Shown piece by piece: positions 24,864 to 33,433 of a DNA stretch of 35,195 nucleotides. Source of the DNA: Alphaproteobacteria bacterium (GTDB lineage Bacteria > Pseudomonadota > Alphaproteobacteria > Rhodobacterales > Rhodobacteraceae); contig JAADIJ010000009.1 of assembly GCA_013151335.1 (NCBI GenBank), forward strand, positions 1-35,195, given 5' to 3'. Within the stretch, counting starts at the first letter, position 1, and every line of letters begins with the position of its first letter. The position numbers were made by a program, and so were the translations under genes. The notes beneath the pieces are model-generated. The model was given only the letters and a program-made list of their open reading frames with translations. It was not told the origin of the DNA and did no database searches.

Positions 24864-26342
24864 TTAATCCAGCGCGATACACATATATTTCATCTCCAGA
24901 TAATCCTCGACCCCGTGGCGAGAGCCCTCGCGGCCCTGACCTGACTGCTTGACACCGCCAAACGGCGCAACCTCGGTCGAGATCAGGCCGGTATTGATCC
25001 CGACCATGCCATATTCCAGCGCCTCGGAGACCCGATAAACCCGGCTCAGATCGCGGGCATAGAAATAGCTCGCCAGCCCGAAAATCGTGTCATTAGCCTG
25101 CGCGATCACGTCCTCTTCATCGGTAAACCGGAACAAAGGCGCGACCGGACCGAAGGTCTCGTCATTGGTGACCATCATGTCGGGGGTGACGCCGGTCAAA
25201 ACCGTCGGCTCAAAAAACGTCCCACCCAATTTGTGTTCATGGCCACCCGTGACAATCGTCGCCCCTTTGGCCACCGCATCGGCAACATGGGCCTTAACTT
25301 TCTCAACCGCCGCCTGATTGATCAACGGCCCCTCGGTTACACCGGCATCAAACCCGTCGCCCACCTTCAACTTGGCCACCGCCGCCGCCAGTTTTTCCGC
25401 GAATTCATCATAGACCGAATCCTGCACATAAATCCGGTTGGCACAGACACAGGTCTGGCCATTATTGCGAAATTTTGAGATCATCGCGCCGTCGACCGCT
25501 TTATCCAGATCGGCGTCGTCAAACACGATGAACGGCGCGTTACCGCCCAACTCCATCGAGGTTTTCATGATCTGATCGGCGGCTTGGCGCATCAAAATAC
25601 GCCCCACATTGGTCGAGCCGGTAAAGGTCAGTTTGCGCACAATTGGGTTTTCGCAAAACTCGCGACCAATATCGGAGGATTTGGTCGAGGTGATGACGCT
25701 AAACACGCCTTTGGGCGCACCCGCGCGCTCGGCCAGAACCGCCATCGCCAGCGCGGAAAGTGGGGTTTCGGCGGCGGGGCGGGCGACGAATGCGCAGCCG
25801 ACCGCCAGCGCCGGAGCAACCTTGCGCGCGATCATCGCATTGGGAAAATTCCACGGCGTGATCGAGGCCACAACCCCCACCGGCTGTTTGATCACCATGA
25901 TCCGTTTGTCGGGCTGATGGCCGGGAATGGTCTCGCCATAAACCCGTTTGGCCTCCTCGCCGAACCACTCAACAAAGCTCGCACCGTACAGGACCTCGCT
26001 CTTGGCCTCAGCCAGTGGCTTGCCCATTTCAGCGGTCAAAATCGCCGCCAGATCATCGGCATTTTCAACCATCAGCTCATACCAACGGCGCAGAACAGCC
26101 GCACGCTCCTTGCCGGTTTTCGCCGCCCAGCCCTTTTGCGCCACCTTGGCCGCCTCGATCGCACGGCGGGTTTCCGCCACACCAACATCGGCGATTTCGC
26201 AAATCACATCGCCGCGCGCAGGGTTGGAGACGCTAAACCGCGCCCCGTCATCGGCATCGATCCAGTCACCGGCCACAAAGGCTTTTTGGCACAGCAGGCT
26301 CGCATCTTTCAAAACATCATTCAGGTTTTTCGGGGATGACAT
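24864..26342 (-). CDS. gabD: NAD(P)-dependent succinate-semialdehyde dehydrogenase
   Basis: A 492-residue aldehyde dehydrogenase that fits the GabD group, oxidising succinate semialdehyde to succinate in GABA breakdown. Catalytic Cys298 is in NNGQTC, Glu264 in MELGGNAP and Asn165 in TPWNFP. The FTGSTNVG motif (240-247) binds the cofactor. At R188, in FVARPAAETP, an Arg replaces the Lys usual in ALDHs; other ALDHs, such as the one at 31116 (VLKPAEEA), have Lys. Substrate assignment is by family resemblance only. Upstream AAAGGG supports the ATG. Divergent from the hydrolase gene. Confidence 0.88.
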   Translation of the reverse strand: MSSPKNLNDVLKDASLLCQKAFVAGDWIDADDGARFSVSNPARGDVICEIADVGVAETRRAIEAAKVAQKGWAAKTGKERAAVLRRWYELMVENADDLAAILTAEMGKPLAEAKSEVLYGASFVEWFGEEAKRVYGETIPGHQPDKRIMVIKQPVGVVASITPWNFPNAMIARKVAPALAVGCAFVARPAAETPLSALAMAVLAERAGAPKGVFSVITSTKSSDIGREFCENPIVRKLTFTGSTNVGRILMRQAADQIMKTSMELGGNAPFIVFDDADLDKAVDGAMISKFRNNGQTCVCANRIYVQDSVYDEFAEKLAAAVAKLKVGDGFDAGVTEGPLINQAAVEKVKAHVADAVAKGATIVTGGHEHKLGGTFFEPTVLTGVTPDMMVTNDETFGPVAPLFRFTDEEDVIAQANDTIFGLASYFYARDLSRVYRVSEALEYGMVGINTGLISTEVAPFGGVKQSGQGREGSRHGVEDYLEMKYMCIALD

Positions 26343-26442
26343 ATCTGGCCCTTTCGCAAAAAATATATCTCCCTTGGCTCTTTCACAATTTGCTTTTCTT
26401 CACAAGAGGCGGCAAGAATGGCTCACATAAAAGGGAGGTCGG

Positions 26443-27249
26443 ATGCGCGCTATTGATTGGGACGATGCCTATGCCAACGGCAAATATATCGCGGGTGCCG
26501 ACGAATATCCCGCGCGGTGGGCGGCCAAGGCGGCGACGTTTCGGGACCAACTTTCCGCGACAAATCGCGCGCAGCTCGATCTGCCTTACGCCGATGCACC
26601 GCGCACGCGTCTGGATTTGTTCCTGCCCGACGCCGCCCCGCGCGGGTTGGTGGTGTTTGTGCATGGCGGCTTTTGGCGCGCCTTTGATAAATCAAGCTGG
26701 TCGCATTTTGCCCAAGGCGCATTAGCGCGGCAATTCGCCGTGGCCGTTCCCAGCTACACCCTCTGTCCCGAAGCGAAAATCGCCGATATCACCCGCCAGA
26801 TCGCTGCCGCTATCGACATGGCCTCGGGCCTGATTGCCGGGCCGATCCATCTTGCAGGCCATTCGGCGGGCGGTCATCTGGTTACGCGAATGCTGTGCGA
26901 CGGCATCCCTTGGGCCTCGTGTTTTGTGGAGAGGATCGCGCGGGTGGTGTCGATCTCCGGCGTTCACGATCTTCGCCCCTTGCTTGCCACCGAGATGAAC
27001 GAGGATTTTGGGATGGACGCCGCCGACGCCATCGCCGAAAGCCCGCTTTTGTGTCAAGATGTGCTGCCGGTTCCGGTGGTTGCTTGGGTTGGTGCGGATG
27101 AGCGCCCATCCTTTATTGACCAGTCAAACTGGCTGACCCAAGCTTGGCCCAACGCCACGATCACGCTTGCGCCAGACTGTCACCATTTCAACGTGATCGA
27201 CGGATTGCTCGACCCACATTCAGCACTGATGGATGCGCTGTTGGGCTAA
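26443..27249 (+). CDS. Alpha/beta hydrolase, arylformamidase-like
   Basis: A 268-residue alpha/beta hydrolase with the HGGFW oxyanion motif (74-78) and nucleophile elbow GHSAGG (139-144, Ser141). An acid in VGADERPS and His in DCHHFN near the C-terminus complete a plausible triad. The HGGxW plus GHSAGGH pair is typical of kynurenine formamidase of the AFMID type (N-formylkynurenine to kynurenine in tryptophan breakdown). No other kynurenine gene is adjacent, so a related esterase is possible. GGGAGG lies just upstream of the ATG. It ends 2 bases from the convergent cupin gene. Confidence 0.82.
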   Translation: MRAIDWDDAYANGKYIAGADEYPARWAAKAATFRDQLSATNRAQLDLPYADAPRTRLDLFLPDAAPRGLVVFVHGGFWRAFDKSSWSHFAQGALARQFAVAVPSYTLCPEAKIADITRQIAAAIDMASGLIAGPIHLAGHSAGGHLVTRMLCDGIPWASCFVERIARVVSISGVHDLRPLLATEMNEDFGMDAADAIAESPLLCQDVLPVPVVAWVGADERPSFIDQSNWLTQAWPNATITLAPDCHHFNVIDGLLDPHSALMDALLG

Positions 27250-27251
27250 AC

Positions 27252-27620
27252 CTAGTCATACCGCACCTCGTCGTCGTCGCCGAGATAAGCGCCGGTCTGC
27301 ACCTCGATCAGATGCAGATCGACCTTGCCGTGATTTTCGATCCGATGGGTGGCCCCGACCGGAATATCAACCGATTGCTCTTCATAAAGATCGAACGTAA
27401 CCCCGCTGATGGTGGCCCGACCAGAGCCTGAAACGATAAGCCAATGCTCCGCCCGGTGAAAATGGCTTTGCAAACTCAAAGACTGGTCAGGCCGCACCAC
27501 CAGATGACGCACCACAAACCGGTGCTGCATCGTCAGACACTCACACAGACCCCACGGGTGCCGGGCCACGCCTGAGGGGACGGGGTCTGTGAAATGACTG
27601 CTCGGGGTAGCGATACTCAT
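27252..27620 (-). CDS. Mannose-6-phosphate isomerase-type cupin
   Basis: A 122-residue single-domain cupin. The conserved HFHRAEHWLIVSGSGRATI (52-70) and VGATHRIENHG pattern match the C-terminal cupin of type II phosphomannose isomerase / mannose-1-phosphate guanylyltransferase. Here it is a stand-alone cupin without the nucleotidyltransferase half, so the enzymatic role is uncertain; it might act on a sugar phosphate or be an auxiliary domain. A longer GTG start at 27653 is open, but ATG 27620 has AGGGA about 8 bases upstream, so I chose it. Confidence 0.8.
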   Translation of the reverse strand: MSIATPSSHFTDPVPSGVARHPWGLCECLTMQHRFVVRHLVVRPDQSLSLQSHFHRAEHWLIVSGSGRATISGVTFDLYEEQSVDIPVGATHRIENHGKVDLHLIEVQTGAYLGDDDEVRYD

Positions 27621-27727
27621 GGTGAAAATCCCTGTGATACCTATGGCTTCCACCTAAGTGCGGTAAGGTAAACGAGATGTTAACAAAAGCTGTGGAAACC
27701 GATTGTCTCCGATTTGGCAACAATCAT

Positions 27728-27757
27728 CCGCTTGGCCAAAATATCCCCGGCGGAGCC
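27728..27757 (-). repeat. Roseobacter-type intergenic motif downstream of P1 peptidase
   Basis: On the minus strand this reads roughly CTCCGCCGGGGATATTTTGG followed by CCAAG, in the gap just after the P1 peptidase stop. I remember similar CTCCGGCGGGGATATTTTTGG-type strings recurring behind genes in Rhodobacterales genomes. GGCCAAAA (27734-27741) and TTTTGGCC (27771-27778, inside the peptidase end) form an 8-base inverted repeat. Recognition is from memory only. Confidence 0.4.
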
Positions 27758-27762
27758 ATTTC

Positions 27763-28767
27763 TCAAACTGTTTTGGCCCCGAACCGCTCCTGCCATGTGG
27801 CAAACCGATCCCCCTTGGCCGCCCGCGCCGAATAAACCCCGCGCGCAATCGCCCGCGCCAGCGCAATCGCCCCCGCATGACCAAGCAACATCAAATCCAT
27901 GTCAGCCGCCCCAAGCTCGCGCGCACCCGTCGCCACCCCAAACACCAAATCACCGTCAAACGGGGTGTGACTGGGAAAAATCGCCCGCGCCATCCCGTCA
28001 TGAGCCGCAATCGCCAGCCTCGTCGCCTGCGCCTGACCCAGCCGCGCATCGGTGGCGACAATCGCTATCGTAGTATTAGCCCCCGCCAACGGCCCAAACG
28101 GGGCCACCTCCGCCAGTGGATCAAACGCGCGCGCACTCCCCAAGCCGCCATACTCGTCATTAACCTCATGCGCCGCCGCCCAAAAATGCCCGTCACCACC
28201 TTGCAAAACCGAGCCAACCGCATTGACCGCAACCAACGCCCCAACCGTCAAACCGCTCTCAAGGCAAAACGAGGCCGAGCCTAAACCGCCTTTCAAATCC
28301 ATCGTCGTCGCCCCAACGCCCGCCCCGACAGAGCCAAGCTTGAACTCCTCCGCAGCCGCCTCAAAAGCCGCACGCCCCAACGCCTTATAGGGGTTCTCGC
28401 CCCAATTCTTATCGCCACCATTGCCCAGATCAAACAGGATCGCGCCCGGCACAATCGGCACCCGCACATCGCCAACAGCAAAGCCGCGCCCCTCACGCGC
28501 CAGCGCATCCGCCACACCAGAAGCCGCATCCAGCCCAAAAGCAGAGCCGCCCGACAACACCAGCGCGTCCACCTCTTGCACCAGCCGATCAGGGGCCAAA
28601 AGCTCGGTCTCCCGCGTGCCCGGCGCACCTCCCATCACATGCACGCCAGCGACAAACGGCTGATCAGCAACCAACACCGTCGCCCCGCTTTTCAGACGCG
28701 CATCGCCAGCATTGCCAACCCTCAGCCCGGCCACATCAGTGATCAGATTTCGCGCTCCTCGCCTCAT
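27763..28767 (-). CDS. P1 family peptidase (S58/DmpA-like)
   Basis: A 334-residue Ntn-type hydrolase related to DmpA aminopeptidase and NylC nylon oligomer hydrolase. The expected self-cleavage site is Asn231/Thr232 in GANTTIAIVATDA, freeing the nucleophilic Thr. The family blocks LSGGSAFGLDAA (71-82), SVGAGVGATT (146-155) and AHDGMARAIFPSHT (255-268) are in place. Natural substrates of this subgroup are mostly unknown. An open frame starts 15 codons upstream, inside the SDR gene, but ATG 28767 has AGGGGGG upstream. It lies 10 bases after the SDR stop: same transcript. Confidence 0.9.
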   Translation of the reverse strand: MRRGARNLITDVAGLRVGNAGDARLKSGATVLVADQPFVAGVHVMGGAPGTRETELLAPDRLVQEVDALVLSGGSAFGLDAASGVADALAREGRGFAVGDVRVPIVPGAILFDLGNGGDKNWGENPYKALGRAAFEAAAEEFKLGSVGAGVGATTMDLKGGLGSASFCLESGLTVGALVAVNAVGSVLQGGDGHFWAAAHEVNDEYGGLGSARAFDPLAEVAPFGPLAGANTTIAIVATDARLGQAQATRLAIAAHDGMARAIFPSHTPFDGDLVFGVATGARELGAADMDLMLLGHAGAIALARAIARGVYSARAAKGDRFATWQERFGAKTV

Positions 28768-28777
28768 CACGCCCCCC

Positions 28778-29518
28778 TTAAATACACCGCCCGCCATCAA
28801 CCTCCAGCGCAACGCCAGTGATCATACTGGCCTCATCCGGGCATAAAAACGCCGCCGCATTGCCCATATCCTCAGGGGTCGAAAACCGCCCCAGCGGAAT
28901 GGTCGCCAAAAACTTCGCGCGCATCTCGGGCGTATCCTCGCCCATGAACGACTTCAAAAGCGGCGTTTCCCCCGCCACCGGATTAAGCGCGTTAACCCGC
29001 ACCCCGAACGGCGCCAGTTCAATCGCCATGGTCTTGGTCGCGGTAATCATCCACCCCTTGGAGGCATTATACCAGTTCAGATTTGGCCGAGGCGAGACCC
29101 CGGCCGTAGACGCAATATTCAAAATCGCCCCCGCCTTATTAGCCTTCATATGACCCACAAGATGACGTGCCGTCAGAAAAACCGAGCGCATGTTGATATT
29201 CAAAACCCGATCAAAATCAGCGACCGAAACCTCCTCCATCGGCGTGGGCAGATGAGTGACCCCGGCATTGTTCACCAAAATATCCAATGCGCCAAATTCG
29301 CTGACCGCCGCCTCGGCCATCGCCTTGACCTCGCCGTCATCGGCCACATCGGCCGTGAACGCGAGGCCGCCAATTTCCTCGGCAATTGCCCGCGCCGCGC
29401 CTGCATTGATATCGGCCACCATCACCCGCGCCCCTTCGCGGGCAAATGCACGCGCGATCCCCGCCCCAAAACCAGAACCAGCTCCGGTCACCAGCGCATG
29501 TTTACCTGTTAATCTCAT
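28778..29518 (-). CDS. Short-chain dehydrogenase/reductase
   Basis: A 246-residue classical SDR. The cofactor loop TGAGSGFG is at 11-18, NNAG at 83-86 and the catalytic Ser137, Tyr150, Lys154 set (IAS ... YNASK) is complete. D36, just after the second strand, suggests NAD(H) preference. It resembles the 3-oxoacyl-ACP reductase / glucose-1-dehydrogenase group; the substrate cannot be told. It sits between the YcaQ-like gene (12-base gap) and the P1 peptidase, so it is in the same minus-strand run. Confidence 0.9.
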   Translation of the reverse strand: MRLTGKHALVTGAGSGFGAGIARAFAREGARVMVADINAGAARAIAEEIGGLAFTADVADDGEVKAMAEAAVSEFGALDILVNNAGVTHLPTPMEEVSVADFDRVLNINMRSVFLTARHLVGHMKANKAGAILNIASTAGVSPRPNLNWYNASKGWMITATKTMAIELAPFGVRVNALNPVAGETPLLKSFMGEDTPEMRAKFLATIPLGRFSTPEDMGNAAAFLCPDEASMITGVALEVDGGRCI

Positions 29519-29530
29519 TTGATCCGCCTT

Positions 29531-30733
29531 TTATTGCTGGCCCAACTCTGCGGCTTTAGGCGCTGCCACGCAATCCCATTTGATCACTTCAAGCGACGCC
29601 AATCGGGCAAATCGGCGGAGTTCCGAATGTAGTTTTGCGCGCCGTCGCTCACCCCAAATCACCCCCGCTTGCGGCCAAAACCCGCTCACACGCATCTCGC
29701 TTTTGGCGCGGTCACCCTTCAGTTCAAGCCGCCCGACAAAGCGGTCGCCCTCCAACAGCGGATAAACATAATAGCCCCATTTGCGCTTGGCTTTTGGCAC
29801 GAACATCTCGTTGCGATATTCAAACCCGAACAGGCGCTGCACCCTCGCACGGTCACGGATCGCCGGATCAAACGGATTTATAATCCGCAATCTTGTCAAT
29901 GGCCTGGCGCAAGCCTCAAGCCGAGCCTCAATATCATCAAGCGCCAGACATGCCTGCCACTCACCATCCTTACCCTCAACCAAAACCTCACATAACCGAG
30001 CCTTGGCGCGCGCGGTCCACGCCTGCACCTCCCGCGCATCCATCGCCCCCCAAAACCGCTTAATATCCCCCGCCGAGCCAAAGCCAAGCCGCGAGATCGC
30101 CCCCTGACAAAGCCAATCCACCTGCTCTTGATCCGCCACCTCGCGCGCCCGCAACTCCGCGGGAATGACCCGATCGGCAAAGTCATAAAACTTAACGAAA
30201 TTCTCGCGCCGCGCCGTGGTCAACTCGCCCGCGCTCCACATCTGATCGAGCGCCTTTTTATGCGGCGGTCGCGCCCACATCTGCCGCTCGCCCTTGAGCT
30301 TGCTGTCAAACGCATGGGTCGAAACCGGTCCCTCGGCGCGGATTTTGGCGCGAATAGCCGCCAGATCAAGTGCGTTCAACCCCGATTTATACCAGTGATG
30401 CCCGTTAACCATTTCACCGCGCCGCCGAAATTGCCGCCGCCAATAGGGGTAATATTCCATCGGTAAAACCGAGGCATCATGAGTGAAATGCTCAAACAAG
30501 CGCCGCTCATCGGCCAGCGTGCGCCACAGCATCTCCTCGCGGTAATTCTGGTTTCTGCTCCATAAAATATGATGATGCGCGCGGCTGACATTGCGGATGG
30601 TGTCAAGCTGCACAAACCCGAGCGCGCGGATCATCGCCATCAAATCGACCGCCCCCACCGGCGCACGCGACAGCCCGGTCGTGTCCAGCCACAACCGCCG
30701 CGCGTCCTTGTTGGATATTTTGAACGGTGTCAC
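29531..30733 (-). CDS. YcaQ-like winged-helix DNA glycosylase
   Basis: A 400-residue protein of the HTH_42 (winged-helix) family. Residues Q42-L43-D44 in GFVQLDTIRN form the QxD motif that marks YcaQ-type interstrand crosslink glycosylases, as opposed to the QxQ of AlkZ. The later blocks WARPPHKKALDQMWSAGEL, NPFDPAIRDRARVQRLFGF and KRKWGYYVYPLLEGDRFVGRLELK are also family-typical. Expected role: removal of crosslinked or bulky alkylated bases. The start is a GTG at 30733 with weak ribosome site; the YciI-like gene ends 15 bases upstream. Confidence 0.88.
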   Translation of the reverse strand: MTPFKISNKDARRLWLDTTGLSRAPVGAVDLMAMIRALGFVQLDTIRNVSRAHHHILWSRNQNYREEMLWRTLADERRLFEHFTHDASVLPMEYYPYWRRQFRRRGEMVNGHHWYKSGLNALDLAAIRAKIRAEGPVSTHAFDSKLKGERQMWARPPHKKALDQMWSAGELTTARRENFVKFYDFADRVIPAELRAREVADQEQVDWLCQGAISRLGFGSAGDIKRFWGAMDAREVQAWTARAKARLCEVLVEGKDGEWQACLALDDIEARLEACARPLTRLRIINPFDPAIRDRARVQRLFGFEYRNEMFVPKAKRKWGYYVYPLLEGDRFVGRLELKGDRAKSEMRVSGFWPQAGVIWGERRRAKLHSELRRFARLASLEVIKWDCVAAPKAAELGQQ

Positions 30734-30748
30734 CCGCTTGGCTCGGCA

Positions 30749-31048
30749 CTACATCTTGAAAATTTCCGCCACTTCAAGCGAGCCGATGTCCAAAAACGGA
30801 CAGGCCCGCGCAATTTTCAGCGCCGCCTCCATGTCATCCGCCTTGACCACAGAAAAGCCGGTCAGGTTCGCACCCTCCTGCGCCGCCAGATCGCCCAAAA
30901 ACTCCGAGGGACCAAGCGGCGTACCCGGATTGACCATCGCGTCACCCAGATCCATCATCCAAGACTGCCATTTCTGCCGGTGAGCAACCCCATCCTCAGG
31001 AGTTTTCGGCTTGGCGCCGCCATGATAGGCAATGATAAATTCGGGCAT
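30749..31048 (-). CDS. YciI-like (YCII domain) small protein
   Basis: A 99-residue protein with the YCII-related fold: MPEFIIAYHGG at the start, the HRQKWQSWMMDLG helix, and a final ADDMEAALKIARACPFLDIGSLEVAEI. These dimeric ferredoxin-like proteins may be small enzymes or regulators; the function is not settled. AGGAGA about 9 bases upstream supports the ATG. It precedes the glycosylase gene by 15 bases and probably begins the run YciI-YcaQ-SDR-P1 peptidase. Confidence 0.88.
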   Translation of the reverse strand: MPEFIIAYHGGAKPKTPEDGVAHRQKWQSWMMDLGDAMVNPGTPLGPSEFLGDLAAQEGANLTGFSVVKADDMEAALKIARACPFLDIGSLEVAEIFKM

Positions 31049-31115
31049 ATGTTTCTCCTGTTCACTACATTAAGGGGCGCAGGTTACCACAATATTAACC
31101 CGCCGCCTATCCGCA

Positions 31116-32570
31116 TCACCCATGAAACGCCGCCACGGTCTTCAAGCTGGAAAACCCGTACAACGCCTCAAAGCCCTTTTCGCGCCCATGCCCCGATTTA
31201 CCAACCCCGCCAAACGGCAACTCAACCCCGCCGCCCGCGCCGTAATTATTGATAAACACCTGCCCCGCGCGCAAGTCCTTGGCCAAGCGCATCTGGCGCG
31301 CCCCATCACGGCTCCAGATCGAGGCCACAAGGCCAAAATCGGTCCCATTGGCAATCGCAATCGCCTCTGCCTCGTCGTCAAACGCAATCACCACCTGCAC
31401 CGGCCCGAAAATCTCGTCCTGCGCCAAAATATGATCCGGCGCCACCCCCGCCAACAGCGTCGGGCAAACATAATGCCCCGCCTCAGGCGCATCGGCGACA
31501 ATCTGCCCCCGAGCGGCAACCTCCAGATCGCGCCCCTTGGCCAAAAACCCCTCAACCACGGATTTTTGCGTGCCCGAGATCAGCGGCCCCACGTCAAGAT
31601 CACGCGCGGCTGGCCCAACCCGCAAGGCCTCGTAGCGCTCGGCCATTCGCGCGAGCACCTCGTCGTAACGCGACCGCTGAACCAATATCCGCGACGAGGC
31701 CGAGCAAGTCTGTCCAGCATTCTGTATCCCCGCATTGACCAGAAAAGGCAGGGCGGCGTCCAGATCCGCGTCCTCAAACACCAGTTGCGGGGATTTGCCG
31801 CCAAGCTCCAGCGTCACTGGCACCACGTTCTTCGCCGCCGCCGCCTGAATGAGCGAGCCCACCGGAACCGAGCCGGTAAACGAGAGATGCTGCACGCCGG
31901 GATGAGCCGACAGCGCGGCACCCGCCTCGCTTCCCAGCCCCGGCACCACGTTGAGCGCACCTTTGGGCAGACCGGCCTCCTCGGCAATCGCCCCAATGGC
32001 CAGCGCCGTCAAACAGGCCTCTTCGGCTGGTTTGAGCACACAAGCATTGCCCATCGCCAACGCCGCCCCGACCGAACGGCCAATGATTTGCATGGGGTAA
32101 TTCCACGGCACGATATGGCCCGTGACACCGTGCGGCTCGCGCAGCGTGTAAACCGTGTAGCCGTCCAGATAGGGGATAGTCTCGCCGGTGATTTTGTCGG
32201 CAGCCCCGCCGTAAAACTCCAGATACCGCGCCAGCGCGCGCGCATCATTTCGCGCCTGCGTCAGGGGTTTGCCCACATCGGCGGCCTCGATCTGGGTCAG
32301 GGCATCCTGATATTTCAGCACCAACTGGCCCATGCGCGCCAGCAGGCGCCCGCGCTCAAACGCAGGCAATCGCCCCCATTCGCCCGCCCGCGCGGCAGTC
32401 GCGGCAGCCACCGCTTGATCAATATCGGCGGCTTGACCTCGGGCAATTTGGCCGATCTCGCAACCATCCGAGGGGTTCTCGACCGTCAGATACCCGCCCC
32501 CGAGCGGTGCGCACCAGCGACCGTCGATATAACAGTTTGATTGCTCAAACCACACCGCATCAAGTTTCAT
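31116..32570 (-). CDS. Aldehyde dehydrogenase family protein
   Basis: A 484-residue NAD-dependent aldehyde dehydrogenase. Catalytic Cys289 (NAGQTC), Glu255 (LELGGK), Asn157 (VPWNYP) and cofactor Lys180 (VLKPAEEA) are present, with FTGSVPVG at 231-238. It is nearest to the betaine-aldehyde / gamma-glutamyl-aminobutyraldehyde-type ALDHs by pattern; the substrate is open. The frame continues 52 codons upstream without homology sense; ATG 32570 has AGAGGAGAG nearby, so it is the start. The YciI-like gene follows after 67 bases. Confidence 0.9.
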   Translation of the reverse strand: MKLDAVWFEQSNCYIDGRWCAPLGGGYLTVENPSDGCEIGQIARGQAADIDQAVAAATAARAGEWGRLPAFERGRLLARMGQLVLKYQDALTQIEAADVGKPLTQARNDARALARYLEFYGGAADKITGETIPYLDGYTVYTLREPHGVTGHIVPWNYPMQIIGRSVGAALAMGNACVLKPAEEACLTALAIGAIAEEAGLPKGALNVVPGLGSEAGAALSAHPGVQHLSFTGSVPVGSLIQAAAAKNVVPVTLELGGKSPQLVFEDADLDAALPFLVNAGIQNAGQTCSASSRILVQRSRYDEVLARMAERYEALRVGPAARDLDVGPLISGTQKSVVEGFLAKGRDLEVAARGQIVADAPEAGHYVCPTLLAGVAPDHILAQDEIFGPVQVVIAFDDEAEAIAIANGTDFGLVASIWSRDGARQMRLAKDLRAGQVFINNYGAGGGVELPFGGVGKSGHGREKGFEALYGFSSLKTVAAFHG

Positions 32571-32815
32571 ATGCTGTCTCTCCTCTAGCGCGTCGACTTC
32601 TTTCATACGCCCGCCCCAAATGAAGAACAATCGGGTTTGATTTTTGCATGCCGCAGCGTAAACAGAGCGGCAGGCACTGGCGTCGTCATATGGACCTCGA
32701 CCAAACGCGAAAGAGTACCACCCCAAAGCACAGCGTGACCCTCGTTCTCTTCAACAACGCTCGCTGGAGTTGTTGTATCGTCTATGGTTTTTCCTCGCCA
32801 GAAGGACATTGAAAT
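32571..32815. other. Intergenic patch, divergent promoters, no gene seen
   Basis: About 245 bases between the ALDH start (minus) and the GNAT gene (plus). It must hold promoters for both. A reverse-strand open frame through here has no recognisable family and overlaps the GNAT gene; I do not support it. AAGGA near 32803 serves the GNAT start. Confidence 0.5.
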
Positions 32816-33294
32816 ATGACCGTACATATTCGGCCCTTGATTGCCAGAGATAGCAGTGATGCCGCTCAGATTTTCTTCGATGCTATTAATTTTGGAACGG
32901 CAGATGTCTATACCGAGGAGCAACGATTGGCTTGGGCAGGCGACAAACCAAACCAAGATGGTTGGCACAACCGATTTATCAATTTGGATGGCTACGTTGC
33001 AGAAGTGGGCGGGCAGATGGTTGGGTTTATGACAATAGATGAAACGGGTTATATAGATTTGGCGTTTGTGACGCCGGAGACTATCGGCAATGGTATAGGC
33101 CGAAAACTGTATGAAGCGGTGGAAATTCGCGCGCTAGAATATAAGGCGAAGTTACTGACGACCCAAGCCAGCAAAAAGCCAAGCCATTCTTTAAGCGCAT
33201 GGGCTGGTCGGTTGAATGCGAGCAGGTCGTGGCAAAAGGAAATGTAGAACTTACAAACTACAAAATGTTCAAGTCGTTGTCCCCCGAGCGTTAG
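32816..33294 (+). pseudogene. GNAT acetyltransferase, single frameshift
   Basis: The first 119 codons encode a GNAT fold with the acetyl-CoA loop ETIGNGIGRKLYEA (about 88-101), a YVAEVGGQMVGFMTID strand pair and LLTTQAS. At the A-run 33173-33177 (five A) the frame breaks: as written it ends at 33247 after a nonsense tail (PSHSLSAWAGR...). Adding one A restores KAKPFFKRMGWSVECEQ... and then [17 protein letters not shown] to a TAG at 33292-33294, a normal GNAT C-terminus, about 159 residues. So it is either a fresh pseudogene, a sequencing error in a homopolymer, or phase variation. The acetyl acceptor is unknown. Confidence 0.8.
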
Positions 33295-33433
33295 AGCCAG
33301 CAAAACAGCCCCCGTCGGACGGTTACCCCGCGTGTCATATGCAAAATCTCCTTGCGCCTCCAGCTTTTCGCCGCCAAATGACAATGTCAACAAACCGTGC
33401 CTGCCGATCCAACGATCAAAGGAGACAACCGTC

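Noticed and set aside
31122-32540. 472-codon plus-strand open frame
   Set aside because: Exact antisense shadow of the aldehyde dehydrogenase; composition is Arg/Pro/His-rich with no family motifs.
32603-32968. 121-codon minus-strand open frame upstream of the ALDH gene
   Set aside because: Overlaps the GNAT coding region on the other strand and has no recognisable family.
33291-33338. 15-codon minus-strand frame with AAGGAG upstream, near panB
   Set aside because: Very short, overlaps the GNAT end, no evidence beyond a ribosome-site-like string.
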